A DNA stretch of 36,236 nt from Lachnospiraceae bacterium. GTDB taxonomy: Bacteria > Bacillota > Clostridia > Lachnospirales > Lachnospiraceae. Of the stretch, positions 29,957-36,236 are shown piece by piece. Below the pieces are notes generated by a model, which did no database searches, was not told the DNA's origin, and worked only from the letters and a program-made list of their open reading frames with translations. The translations under genes and the position numbers were made by a program. The first letter of the stretch is position 1; every line of letters starts with the position of its first letter. The stretch spans positions 1 through 36,236 of the forward strand of contig JAFLSW010000009.1 of assembly GCA_022510725.1 (NCBI GenBank), written 5' to 3'.

Positions 29957-32900
29957 TTATTTTAAGAAATCCTTTTCTCTCAGTACGATCATGTCATCAT
30001 CATCATATCTCTTTGCCAACAATATATCAACAAAATGGGAAACATTTTTCTTCCCGGCATTCTGAATAGCCTCGTCAACGATCTCCCTTACTTCATCCAC
30101 TGTCACCGCATGCTCGTTGGTCTGCATTTCGGCAATTCTTGTATATAGCGCCAGCACGCCCATGGCATCAATGGAGTATTCTTTTTCATTGGCATATTCT
30201 TTACCATAGTTGACCAGACCGTCATTATCCAATGCCGCAATATCAACCCTAAGGTCAAAAAGCTGTTTGGGCATATTTCCCTTGGCCATAAGTCTCTCTA
30301 TTTCCTTTTTGGTATCTTCCAATACTACCAGGATACCGGCATCCGCCTTTTTCTTTAGCGTCTCCCCCAAGGAAAGCAACGCCATATCATCCAATGCACC
30401 TGCCTGTTCTATGATCAGTGCGCCGTCAGAAAGGTTATTGATGGTATCTCCTATGCTTTTATTATTTAAAAGCTCACCGGAAATCTTTGCAACTTTTCCG
30501 GAAAAATTATCATCATTGATAGAAAGCACCTTAACCAGATTCTTTGCCACTGTCAATGTGCCGGTTCCCTTTTCACCGGTAACGATCACATTACCGATAC
30601 AGGGATTCAAGCTGATATTATCAATGGCATTTGCTACCTCTTCCTGAATTTCTTTGGTTTGGGCAATGGAACCAAAGAGTTCCTTTTCATCCCTGGTCAA
30701 TGTTCTTCTGACAGGAATCACCTTTTCCTCTTTCACAGGAATCGGCTGCTCTTTCGGCTGAGGCGTTTCCTCCACATTAGACAGATCCGCAATGATAAAG
30801 CCTGTAGTCTGAGTCAAAGGATTGACTGCGGGTTCCGGTGCAGGCTCCGGTTTCGGTTCTGGCACTTCTTCCCTTTTCTCTGTTTCCTCTAAAGCTGCCA
30901 AAACCATGGATTCCAGATTTTTATCAAATTCTTCCGTATTTCCTGTGGGTTTGGAAAATGCCATGCCGGGCTGCTCCGGCTGAGGCTGTGGCTCCGGTGC
31001 AGGCTCTTCTACAGGTGCCGCAGAGAACACGGGCTCCGGTGCAGGCTCTTCTACAGGTGCCGCCTGGAACACAGGCTCCGGTGCAGGCTCTTCTACAGGC
31101 GCTGCAGAGAACACGGGCTCCGGTGCAGGCTCCTCTACAGGTGCTGCCTGGAACACAGGCTCCGGTTCCGGCTCTTCTATAGGCGCTGCCTGGAACACAG
31201 GCTCCGGTGCTGACTCTTCTATAGGTGCTGCAGAGAACACGGACTCCAATTCGGGCTCTTCTGCCGGTTCTTCTTCCAACAGATCGTGAATCTGGGGAAT
31301 TTCCAGTTCCGGCTCCGGTTCCGGCTCTTTCTCTGCCTGACTCATGGCATCTGAGATCAACTTTTCTTCCAGTCCATAAATCTCTGCTGTATTTAATATG
31401 GGTGAATGAACCTCAGACTCTGCCACAGGTTCTTCCACAGATTCTTCCTCTATCGGTTCTTCCGCTTTCGGGAAAAGACTATTAAGCAGTTCTTCCTCGG
31501 AAGGAAGCTCTATCACGGGCGTTTCTTCCACAGGCTCTTCTATCGGTTCTTCCTCTTTCGGGAAAAGGCTGTTAAGCAATTCTTCCTCGGAAGGAAGTTC
31601 TGTCACGGGCATTTCCGCCACAGGAATTTCTTCCACAGGCTCTTCTTCCACGGATTCTTCTATTACAGGCTCTTCTGCCGACTCCTGCAGTTCCTCAACA
31701 ACAAGTTTCGGCGGCTGCCAAGGTTTTTCTACGGGCTCCGAGCTTTCTACCGGTTCAAATCCCACATAGCTTGCCAAACTCTGAAAGGGAATATTTTCCT
31801 CCGCCGGGGTCTCTTCGACCTCTTCGACCTCTTGGACCACTTCCTCCTCTTCTGCAGAAAGACCAGCAAGCAGTTCTTCCTCTTTCGGGAAAAGACTGTT
31901 CAGCAATTCTTCTTCGGAAGGAATGTCCGGTATGGACTCTTCCTCGGAAGCCTGACCTTCAAACACATCTAAAGAGGGAGCGATCAGATCCAAGTCCGCC
32001 TGCAATCCTGCTTTTGCTTCCTCATCAAAATTCTTAAACATGGGACCGGTCTGTGCCATTACCTTACGGCGCATTTCTTCTAAATGCTTCTCTTCAGTGG
32101 CTTTCTTGGTTTCCTCCCATTCAGCCATAATATCATCAAAGCTGAGCTGACCTGTGATCTGCTCATCAACCGGCTCTTCTTCTATATCCTCTGCCACAGG
32201 AATTTCTTTCTGAGGAGTCTCTGCCTCTAAAGGCGTCTGAACTGCTTCTTCAGGTACTGTTGTTTCAGATGTCACTTCCTGCAGCTCTTCTTCTATAGAA
32301 AGACTTCTAAGTAATTCTTCTTCCGAAGGAAGTTCTGTAACAGGCGCTTCCGCCTCATTTTCAATGGAATCGGCATAGCTCTTAATGTCATCAACCGGAA
32401 GAGGTTTGGTGGCATCCATCGCTTCTTTATCTTCCTGCTCCATGACCTTGGCAAGATTTTCCGCCAGCTCCTTTTGCAGATTGATAGTATTATATTGACC
32501 CATATCTATGGTCTTTACATGAATATCCAGATCATCGGGCACCTGTGCAACGGGAATATCAGGTACATCGATGGTAACATCTGCCGGAGTCAAAGCCTGT
32601 CCATAGGAAACTTCCTCTTCCGCCTCTGACACTTCCTGCTCGCTGATATCCTTGGAAGGAATACGGGTCGTGGGCAGATTGGAAGGATCTATGGCTTTGA
32701 TCTGAATGGGCATGGAAGGAATGGTATCCGTTGTTACGGAAGGCTGTCCTTCTTTTGCAGAATCCTCTTCGGTTTCCTGCTGCTCTTTCTGCTCTTCCTC
32801 CTGCGTCGTCTTAACCACATAAGCATTGGCGCTGGTTTGGAATCGTTTGTCGTATTTTTCCTGCTGGGTAGGAGATAAGGGTACATGAAGCATCTTTAAT

Positions 32901-33457
32901 TCCATTGCCTTGATCACATACTTACCTTCTCCAAACCAGAGGATCAGTTCGTCACATTCTTCTACACACCGGGTAGCAAGTCCCACACGGTGATACAAAT
33001 AAGCAAGCTCATATGCCCATTTTTCGCGATAGTCTCTTTTTTTGTATTCTTCTAAAACGGCGATCCGCTCTTCTAAGCTGACCTCCTGGGCTTCATACAA
33101 TCTGTACTGCAAGATAAATCTACCGGTATCTCTGGGCGCTACCTGTACAAATTCTTTATAATATTCAATAGCAAGAACCAGCTCTTCCAGCTTGATGCTC
33201 AATTCACAAAGGGAATAAACGATCTTTCTGGAGCCGGGCTGGCGCTCATAAGCCAGCAGTAAAATATCCCTGCTGTCCTCATAGCGGCGGTTCATCTTAT
33301 ACAATTCACTGACCTTGCACAGCATGGTAACGCTTTTTACCCGCCTCCAGTCAATGGTATCGGCAATCTTCACCGCCTCGGCATATTCTCTTTTTTCAAT
33401 CAGCGCATTGATCTCTTCTGCACGGACCCGGTATTCATACTTATCCAAGTAACTCAC
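29957..33457 (-). CDS. Large acidic repeat protein with TPR-like and degenerate AAA-like ends
   Basis: A 1166-residue protein in three parts. Residues 1-190 are TPR-like helices (EYAEAVKIADTIDWRR, MNRRYEDSRDILLLAYERQP). Residues about 200-900 are Glu/Pro-rich and probably disordered, with four copies of a motif like ELPSEEELLNSLFPKEEE and six 14-residue repeats of the FSAAPVEEPAPEPV type. The last 240 residues look like an AAA domain, but Walker A reads GEKGTGTLT (no Lys) and Walker B reads ALIIEQAG. The GTG at 33457 is chosen because the promoter lies inside the longer frame. Its ribosome site is weak. Function unknown; possibly a scaffold. Confidence 0.75.
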   Translation of the reverse strand: MSYLDKYEYRVRAEEINALIEKREYAEAVKIADTIDWRRVKSVTMLCKVSELYKMNRRYEDSRDILLLAYERQPGSRKIVYSLCELSIKLEELVLAIEYYKEFVQVAPRDTGRFILQYRLYEAQEVSLEERIAVLEEYKKRDYREKWAYELAYLYHRVGLATRCVEECDELILWFGEGKYVIKAMELKMLHVPLSPTQQEKYDKRFQTSANAYVVKTTQEEEQKEQQETEEDSAKEGQPSVTTDTIPSMPIQIKAIDPSNLPTTRIPSKDISEQEVSEAEEEVSYGQALTPADVTIDVPDIPVAQVPDDLDIHVKTIDMGQYNTINLQKELAENLAKVMEQEDKEAMDATKPLPVDDIKSYADSIENEAEAPVTELPSEEELLRSLSIEEELQEVTSETTVPEEAVQTPLEAETPQKEIPVAEDIEEEPVDEQITGQLSFDDIMAEWEETKKATEEKHLEEMRRKVMAQTGPMFKNFDEEAKAGLQADLDLIAPSLDVFEGQASEEESIPDIPSEEELLNSLFPKEEELLAGLSAEEEEVVQEVEEVEETPAEENIPFQSLASYVGFEPVESSEPVEKPWQPPKLVVEELQESAEEPVIEESVEEEPVEEIPVAEMPVTELPSEEELLNSLFPKEEEPIEEPVEETPVIELPSEEELLNSLFPKAEEPIEEESVEEPVAESEVHSPILNTAEIYGLEEKLISDAMSQAEKEPEPEPELEIPQIHDLLEEEPAEEPELESVFSAAPIEESAPEPVFQAAPIEEPEPEPVFQAAPVEEPAPEPVFSAAPVEEPAPEPVFQAAPVEEPAPEPVFSAAPVEEPAPEPQPQPEQPGMAFSKPTGNTEEFDKNLESMVLAALEETEKREEVPEPKPEPAPEPAVNPLTQTTGFIIADLSNVEETPQPKEQPIPVKEEKVIPVRRTLTRDEKELFGSIAQTKEIQEEVANAIDNISLNPCIGNVIVTGEKGTGTLTVAKNLVKVLSINDDNFSGKVAKISGELLNNKSIGDTINNLSDGALIIEQAGALDDMALLSLGETLKKKADAGILVVLEDTKKEIERLMAKGNMPKQLFDLRVDIAALDNDGLVNYGKEYANEKEYSIDAMGVLALYTRIAEMQTNEHAVTVDEVREIVDEAIQNAGKKNVSHFVDILLAKRYDDDDMIVLREKDFLK
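30986..31237 (-). repeat. Six tandem 42-bp coding repeats
   Basis: Six in-frame copies of a 42-bp unit encode 14 residues each. Copies alternate between FSAAPVEEPAPEPV and FQAAPVEEPAPEPV; the first two are diverged (PIEES, PIEEP). The near-identity of copies 3-6 suggests recent expansion by slipped replication or recombination, and copy number may vary between strains. Confidence 0.85.
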
Positions 33458-33524
33458 CTCATACTGCTTGCACACATGATGTGGTATTTTTTTACACAAA
33501 AATCCACTTTTCTTACTAAATATC

Positions 33525-33553
33525 AGTGTATCATAGGTATATTTTGATGTCAA
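33525..33553 (-). promoter_or_regulatory. Sigma-A promoter of the large repeat protein
   Basis: The minus strand has TTGACA (33548-33553), a 17-bp spacer and TACACT (33525-33530), 5 bp after the ksgA stop codon. The predicted start is near 33518. The leader has a hairpin with arms GTGG and CCAC at 33481-33507, before the GTG start at 33457. Confidence 0.78.
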
Positions 33554-33558
33554 AAGAT

Positions 33559-34419
33559 TTATGACCATAATCTGTCAGAAAGCTCTGCAAACCGGTCTAA
33601 GGTCAGGGCTTCTCCCCGAATGGAGACAGAAAGTCCCATCTGTTCTAAGGCATCTTGTACCTTTTCCTTTGTGATCTGCTCCATGCCCGCATTGGAAAGG
33701 GCATTTACCAGGGTCTTGCGCCGCTGATTAAATGCTGCCCTGATCAGGGAAAACATCCTCTTTTCATCCTTTACGCTTACCGGCGGAGTCTCATAACGAG
33801 TCAGCTTGATGACCGCACTGCCTACATTTGGCTTGGGAATAAAGCAGTCAGGGGAGACCTGGGCTACGATCTCCGGCTTGGCATAATACTGAACTGCCAG
33901 GGATAAAGCGCCGTAATCCTTGGTTCCCGGGCCTACTCTCATTCTGTCCGCCACTTCCTTTTGTACCATGATGGTAATGGAAGAGAGGGGCACGCCGCTT
34001 TCAAACAGCCCCATGATGATGGGCGTGGTAATATAATAAGGGAGATTTGCCACCACCTTTAAAGGCTTTCCTTCGTTGTATGTATCACAAAGTCCCTGAA
34101 TATCCGTTTTTAAAATATCTCCGCAAAGCAATGTTACATTATCATATGCGGACAAGGTGTCCTTTAGAATGGGGATCAGATTCTTATCGATCTCTACAGC
34201 AATAACCTTTCCCGCCTGTTCCGCCAGATATTGGGTCATGGTTCCGATACCGGGACCGATCTCCAACACACAATCCTCTTTATCGATCTGCGCTGCATCC
34301 ACGATCTTTTGAAGCACATTGGAATCGATGAGAAAGTTTTGTCCATATTTCTTTTGAAATTGAAATTGATGCTTCTGCAATACCGCTACGGTATTGGATG
34401 GAATTCCCAGTGTTGCCAT
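33559..34419 (-). CDS. ksgA: 16S rRNA dimethyladenosine transferase KsgA
   Basis: A 286-residue SAM-dependent methyltransferase that dimethylates two adjacent adenosines near the 16S rRNA 3' end during 30S maturation. The N-terminus contains KKYGQNFLIDSNVLQKI; motif I is VLEIGPGIGTMTQYL; the catalytic motif is VANLPYYITTPII. The C-terminal helical part (FNQRRKTLVNALS) is typical of KsgA/Dim1. It lies 16 nt after tatD and its ATG follows GGAAGGAG. The tatD-ksgA pairing is common in Firmicutes. Confidence 0.98.
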   Translation of the reverse strand: MATLGIPSNTVAVLQKHQFQFQKKYGQNFLIDSNVLQKIVDAAQIDKEDCVLEIGPGIGTMTQYLAEQAGKVIAVEIDKNLIPILKDTLSAYDNVTLLCGDILKTDIQGLCDTYNEGKPLKVVANLPYYITTPIIMGLFESGVPLSSITIMVQKEVADRMRVGPGTKDYGALSLAVQYYAKPEIVAQVSPDCFIPKPNVGSAVIKLTRYETPPVSVKDEKRMFSLIRAAFNQRRKTLVNALSNAGMEQITKEKVQDALEQMGLSVSIRGEALTLDRFAELSDRLWS

Positions 34420-34435
34420 GGCACTCCTTCCCCGC

Positions 34436-35209
34436 TCAATTTTTTAGTTTGGGATAAACCCTGTAAGCATTTTCTCTTGTGGCTTCTATGACCTGTTCTG
34501 TGGTAAGCCCTTTCATGGCTGCGATCTCTGTTGCCACATAAGAAAGATAAGCAGATTCATTGCGCTTGCCCCGATAAGGCTCCGGTGCCAGATAGGGGGC
34601 GTCCGTTTCCAAAACGATCCGATCCAGAGGAAGCATTTCCACCACTTCCTTGCATTTCCTGCCGTTTTTAAAAGTCACTACGCCGCCTATTCCAAAATAA
34701 AAGCCTAAGGCAAGGTATTCCCTTGCAATCTCCACGCCATAAGAAAAACAGTGAATCACACCGCCTGCCTCAGCGGCATTTTCTTCTTTTATCAAGGCGA
34801 GAGTATCCGCAGCCGCGTCTCTGGAATGAACACAAATAGGAAGGCCCACTTCCTTTGCCAGCGCGATCTGCTCCTTAAACCAGTGCTTTTGCACCTCTTT
34901 AGACTCCACATTCCAATGATAATCCAGTCCGATCTCTCCGATGGCTACGATCTTGGGATCCGCCGCATGAATCCTCATCCAATCCATATGCTCTTTGGTC
35001 AAAGCGCCTATTTCATCAGGATGGATACCTAGCATGCCATAAACAACAGGATACTGCTTTGTCAGCTGCAAAGTCCGCTCTAAACTTTCCACCGTTGCGG
35101 AAGCATTCACGCCCTTTTCCAAACCATTCCCGGAAAACTGCAAAAACAATTCTTCCCGGTCTTCATCAAAGGCTTTGTCATCATAATGTGCATGAGTATC
35201 AATGATCAT
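34436..35209 (-). CDS. tatD: TatD family metal-dependent hydrolase
   Basis: A 257-residue TIM-barrel hydrolase. It starts MIIDTHAHYDD, with the first HxH metal site. GEIGLDYHWN holds the conserved Glu, ICVHSRDA and VIHCFSYG give further His ligands, and LETDAPYLAPEPYRGKRNES holds the final Asp. The family removes bases from DNA ends or acts in nucleic-acid quality control. The frame opens at 35308, but the ATG at 35209 follows GGAGAGGA and starts the conserved domain. Upstream lies a bidirectional promoter shared with tRNA-Lys. KsgA follows in the same operon. Confidence 0.96.
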   Translation of the reverse strand: MIIDTHAHYDDKAFDEDREELFLQFSGNGLEKGVNASATVESLERTLQLTKQYPVVYGMLGIHPDEIGALTKEHMDWMRIHAADPKIVAIGEIGLDYHWNVESKEVQKHWFKEQIALAKEVGLPICVHSRDAAADTLALIKEENAAEAGGVIHCFSYGVEIAREYLALGFYFGIGGVVTFKNGRKCKEVVEMLPLDRIVLETDAPYLAPEPYRGKRNESAYLSYVATEIAAMKGLTTEQVIEATRENAYRVYPKLKN

Positions 35210-35263
35210 ATTCTGTCCTCTCCGGCGGTCAAAAAGGTATTTCCAAAATTTTTCAAAAAAGGC

Positions 35264-35308
35264 TTGCCAACCGGCATTTATTATACTATAATAATGCTTG
35301 CGTCGCAA
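35264..35308. promoter_or_regulatory. Symmetric bidirectional promoter (tatD / tRNA-Lys)
   Basis: On the plus strand TTGCCA (35264-35269), 17 bp and TATAAT (35287-35292) face tRNA-Lys. On the minus strand TTGCGA (35303-35308), 17 bp and TATAAT (35280-35285) face tatD. The two -10 boxes form one palindrome, ATTATA-C-TATAAT. GCTTGC-3-GCAAGC (35296-35310) overlaps the minus -35. Confidence 0.8.
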
Positions 35309-35336
35309 GCGAGGTCAGACGATGGCGACTTATTTT

Positions 35337-35409
35337 GCACCATTAGCTCAGTTGGTAGAGCAGTAGACTCTTAATCTATTTGTCCAGGGTTCGAGTCCCT
35401 GATGGTGCA
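35337..35409 (+). tRNA. tRNA-Lys (anticodon CUU)
   Basis: A 73-nt tRNA on the plus strand. GCACCAT pairs with ATGGTGC, discriminator A. The D arm TAGCTCAGTTGGTAGAGCA is intact. The anticodon stem GTAGA/TCTAT bears loop CTCTTAA, giving CUU, which reads AAG lysine codons. The T arm is CCAGGGTTCGAGTCCCTGG-like. CCA is not encoded. It has its own promoter and terminator. Confidence 0.96.
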
Positions 35410-35411
35410 CG

Positions 35412-35454
35412 AAAAGCACTGTATTAAGAAAATATCTTAAGACAGTGCTTTTTT
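35412..35454 (+). terminator. Terminator of tRNA-Lys, shared with the opposing gene
   Basis: AAAAGCACTGT pairs with ACAGTGCTTTT, with an inner TTAAG/CTTAA stem, followed by TTTTTT on the plus strand. It is strong for the tRNA. Read in reverse, the arm gives TTTT and could also end the convergent phosphatase gene, whose stop is at 35458. Confidence 0.85.
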
Positions 35455-35457
35455 ATT

Positions 35458-35916
35458 TTACATTTCAGAAAGCAGATGCTCCAACAAGGCCTGGCAGCCT
35501 TCTAAAATATCCCGATATGCCCGCTCAAAATCTCCTGTGTACCAGGGATCGGAAATGTCTCTGGGGGAATCTGAGAAATCCAAAATCCGACAGATCTTAT
35601 TTTCCGGATCACCACCGGTAATACGGAGTATGTAGGAAATATTCATTTGCTCCGCTGCCAGGATCAGATCATATTTGTCATAATCATCCCTTGTCATGCG
35701 GACAGCTCTCTTTCCTTCACAGCTGATGCCATGCTCCGCCAATTTCCTTTTGGCAGGAGGATAAACGGGATTACCCAACTCCTCTGAGGTATGAGCGGCT
35801 GATGCAATATAAAATTGGTCTGAAAGGCCTCTCTTTTCTACTAAATCTTTAAAAATAAACTCAGCCATTGGCGATCTGCAAATATTGCCCCAGCAGATAA
35901 ACAGTATTTTCTTCAT
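35458..35916 (-). CDS. Low-molecular-weight protein-tyrosine phosphatase
   Basis: A 152-residue LMW-PTP (arsenate-reductase fold). The P-loop with the nucleophile cysteine and arginine is ICWGNICRSP (Cys at about residue 8, Arg near 14). The acid/base loop is ISDPWYTGDFERAY near residue 120, with Asp and Tyr in place. It removes phosphate from tyrosine residues, in bacteria often on exopolysaccharide kinases or arginine-phosphorylated proteins. It is convergent with tRNA-Lys. A TTTACG-18-TATTAT promoter lies upstream. No partner kinase is in the window. Confidence 0.95.
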   Translation of the reverse strand: MKKILFICWGNICRSPMAEFIFKDLVEKRGLSDQFYIASAAHTSEELGNPVYPPAKRKLAEHGISCEGKRAVRMTRDDYDKYDLILAAEQMNISYILRITGGDPENKICRILDFSDSPRDISDPWYTGDFERAYRDILEGCQALLEHLLSEM

Positions 35917-35963
35917 GGTGTTTTTCCCTTGTCATTATTCTATATCTAATCTAAGACTTATAG

Positions 35964-35993
35964 ATAATATCTTTAAAATTATTTTACCGTAAA
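35964..35993 (-). promoter_or_regulatory. Probable promoter of the tyrosine phosphatase
   Basis: The minus strand has TTTACG (35988-35993), an 18-bp spacer and TATTAT (35964-35969), about 50 bp upstream of the phosphatase ATG. Each box differs from the consensus, and the region is AT-rich, so this is moderate. Confidence 0.5.
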
Positions 35994-36048
35994 TCAAACC
36001 ACTATACAATCAGAAATTATCTCCGAACATAACAAAAGGAGCACATAT

Positions 36049-36236
36049 TTAAACAGCGATAAGCTTCCCACTATTAAGGAGCGCCAGCATTTTTAAATTC
36101 TGTTCTGCCGTTCCGGAATAATCACTAATACCATTGGCAGCGGCAATTTTCTTCCTATACTCATAGGAAGAGTCTACTCCAATGTTATTCAGGCTGTCGA
36201 CCAAGGTAAATTGCGGAATCGGGTAATACCGAGGTA
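36049..36236 (-). CDS. C-terminal fragment of a phage-lysin-like cell-wall protein (partial)
   Basis: The gene enters from beyond the right edge. The last 61 residues are open and contain FTLVDSLNNIGVDSSYEYR, then IAAANGISDYSGTAEQNLKM and end LLNSGKLIAV. This pattern is the small C-terminal wall-binding module found in many clostridial phage lysins and amidases (IVDALK-x-IGVD-x-S-x-x-YRKKIA, then GTAAQN). The catalytic part is outside the window. It could be a phage lysin or a host hydrolase. The stop is TAA at 36049-36051. Confidence 0.75.
   Translation of the reverse strand, partial: PRYYPIPQFTLVDSLNNIGVDSSYEYRKKIAAANGISDYSGTAEQNLKMLALLNSGKLIAV

Noticed and set aside
30838-31182. Plus-strand open frame with repetitive Pro/Ala/Val/Gln composition opposite the 42-bp repeats
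   Set aside because: It is the mirror of the coding repeats on the minus strand, has no ribosome site and no start context.
31406-31972. Long plus-strand frame rich in Phe, Arg and Leu
   Set aside because: It is a shadow of Glu-rich codons (GAA/GAG read backward) in the giant gene; no ribosome site or domain.
30800-32400. CRISPR-like array suggested by regular repeats
   Set aside because: Repeats are in-frame, contiguous coding repeats without spacers; no cas genes nearby.
35337-36236. tRNA-Lys as a phage attachment site
   Set aside because: No repeat of the tRNA 3' end was found in the window between it and the right edge.

Overview
The window looks like a chromosomal segment of a motile, probably spore-forming, low-to-moderate GC Firmicute, most likely a Lachnospiraceae (Clostridia). 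Supporting this are Lachnospiraceae-style domain families (DUF6240, DUF6382-FHA, DUF5702, and probably DUF6483), a two-subunit class I fumarase, a BofA/DUF2508 pair, a gut-Clostridia-type flagellin, AGGAGG ribosome sites and canonical TTGACA-17-TATAAT promoters. The genus cannot be read from the sequence. Almost every gene is on the minus strand, so transcription mostly runs from high to low coordinates. The exceptions are a DUF2508 gene and a tRNA-Lys.

Layout from left to right. 1-6.3 kb: tRNA-Ser(GCU) with a perfect promoter, a GNAT/AzlCD group, then a fumarase-led operon (fumarase alpha and beta, PlsC acyltransferase, two small proteins), then a self-regulated TetR/flavodoxin pair. 6.3-10.1 kb: a PadR-controlled FtsW/RodA-like membrane protein carrying a permease prefix domain, a 35-residue ORF, and a DtxR-type regulator followed by tyrS. 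10.2-22.5 kb: one long colinear Tad (tight-adherence, type IVb pilus) operon. It starts at a strong promoter at 22515-22543 and runs through a prepilin peptidase, TadZ-like, TadA, TadB, TadC, a short Flp pilin, DUF5702, a TadE-like protein with tandem Cys repeats, a second prepilin peptidase, a TadE, a pseudokinase-like/FHA protein, a rhomboid protease, a flavodoxin-SCP2 fusion and a HIT protein. 22.6-28 kb: BofA-like and DUF2508 genes (divergent), then fliS, flagellin and a 996-residue DUF6240 protein read from a sigma-28-like promoter. 28-36.2 kb: glgB, a 1166-residue acidic repeat protein with TPR-like and degenerate AAA-like ends, ksgA, tatD, tRNA-Lys(CUU), a low-molecular-weight tyrosine phosphatase, and the tail of a phage-lysin-like gene at the edge.

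How the parts fit together. The two largest blocks are surface appendage systems: the Tad pilus operon with unusual accessory proteins, and the flagellin/FliS/DUF6240 group. Several regulatory arrangements can be read directly: operator palindromes inside the tetR, padR and dtxR promoters; a sigma-28-like promoter whose start lies within a terminator hairpin; and a symmetric bidirectional promoter between tatD and tRNA-Lys. No CRISPR array, insertion sequence or complete prophage was seen. The best candidates for something undescribed are the Tad accessory set (TadE with two Cys repeats, pseudokinase-FHA, rhomboid, flavodoxin-SCP2), the PadR/FtsW-like pair, and the giant acidic repeat protein.
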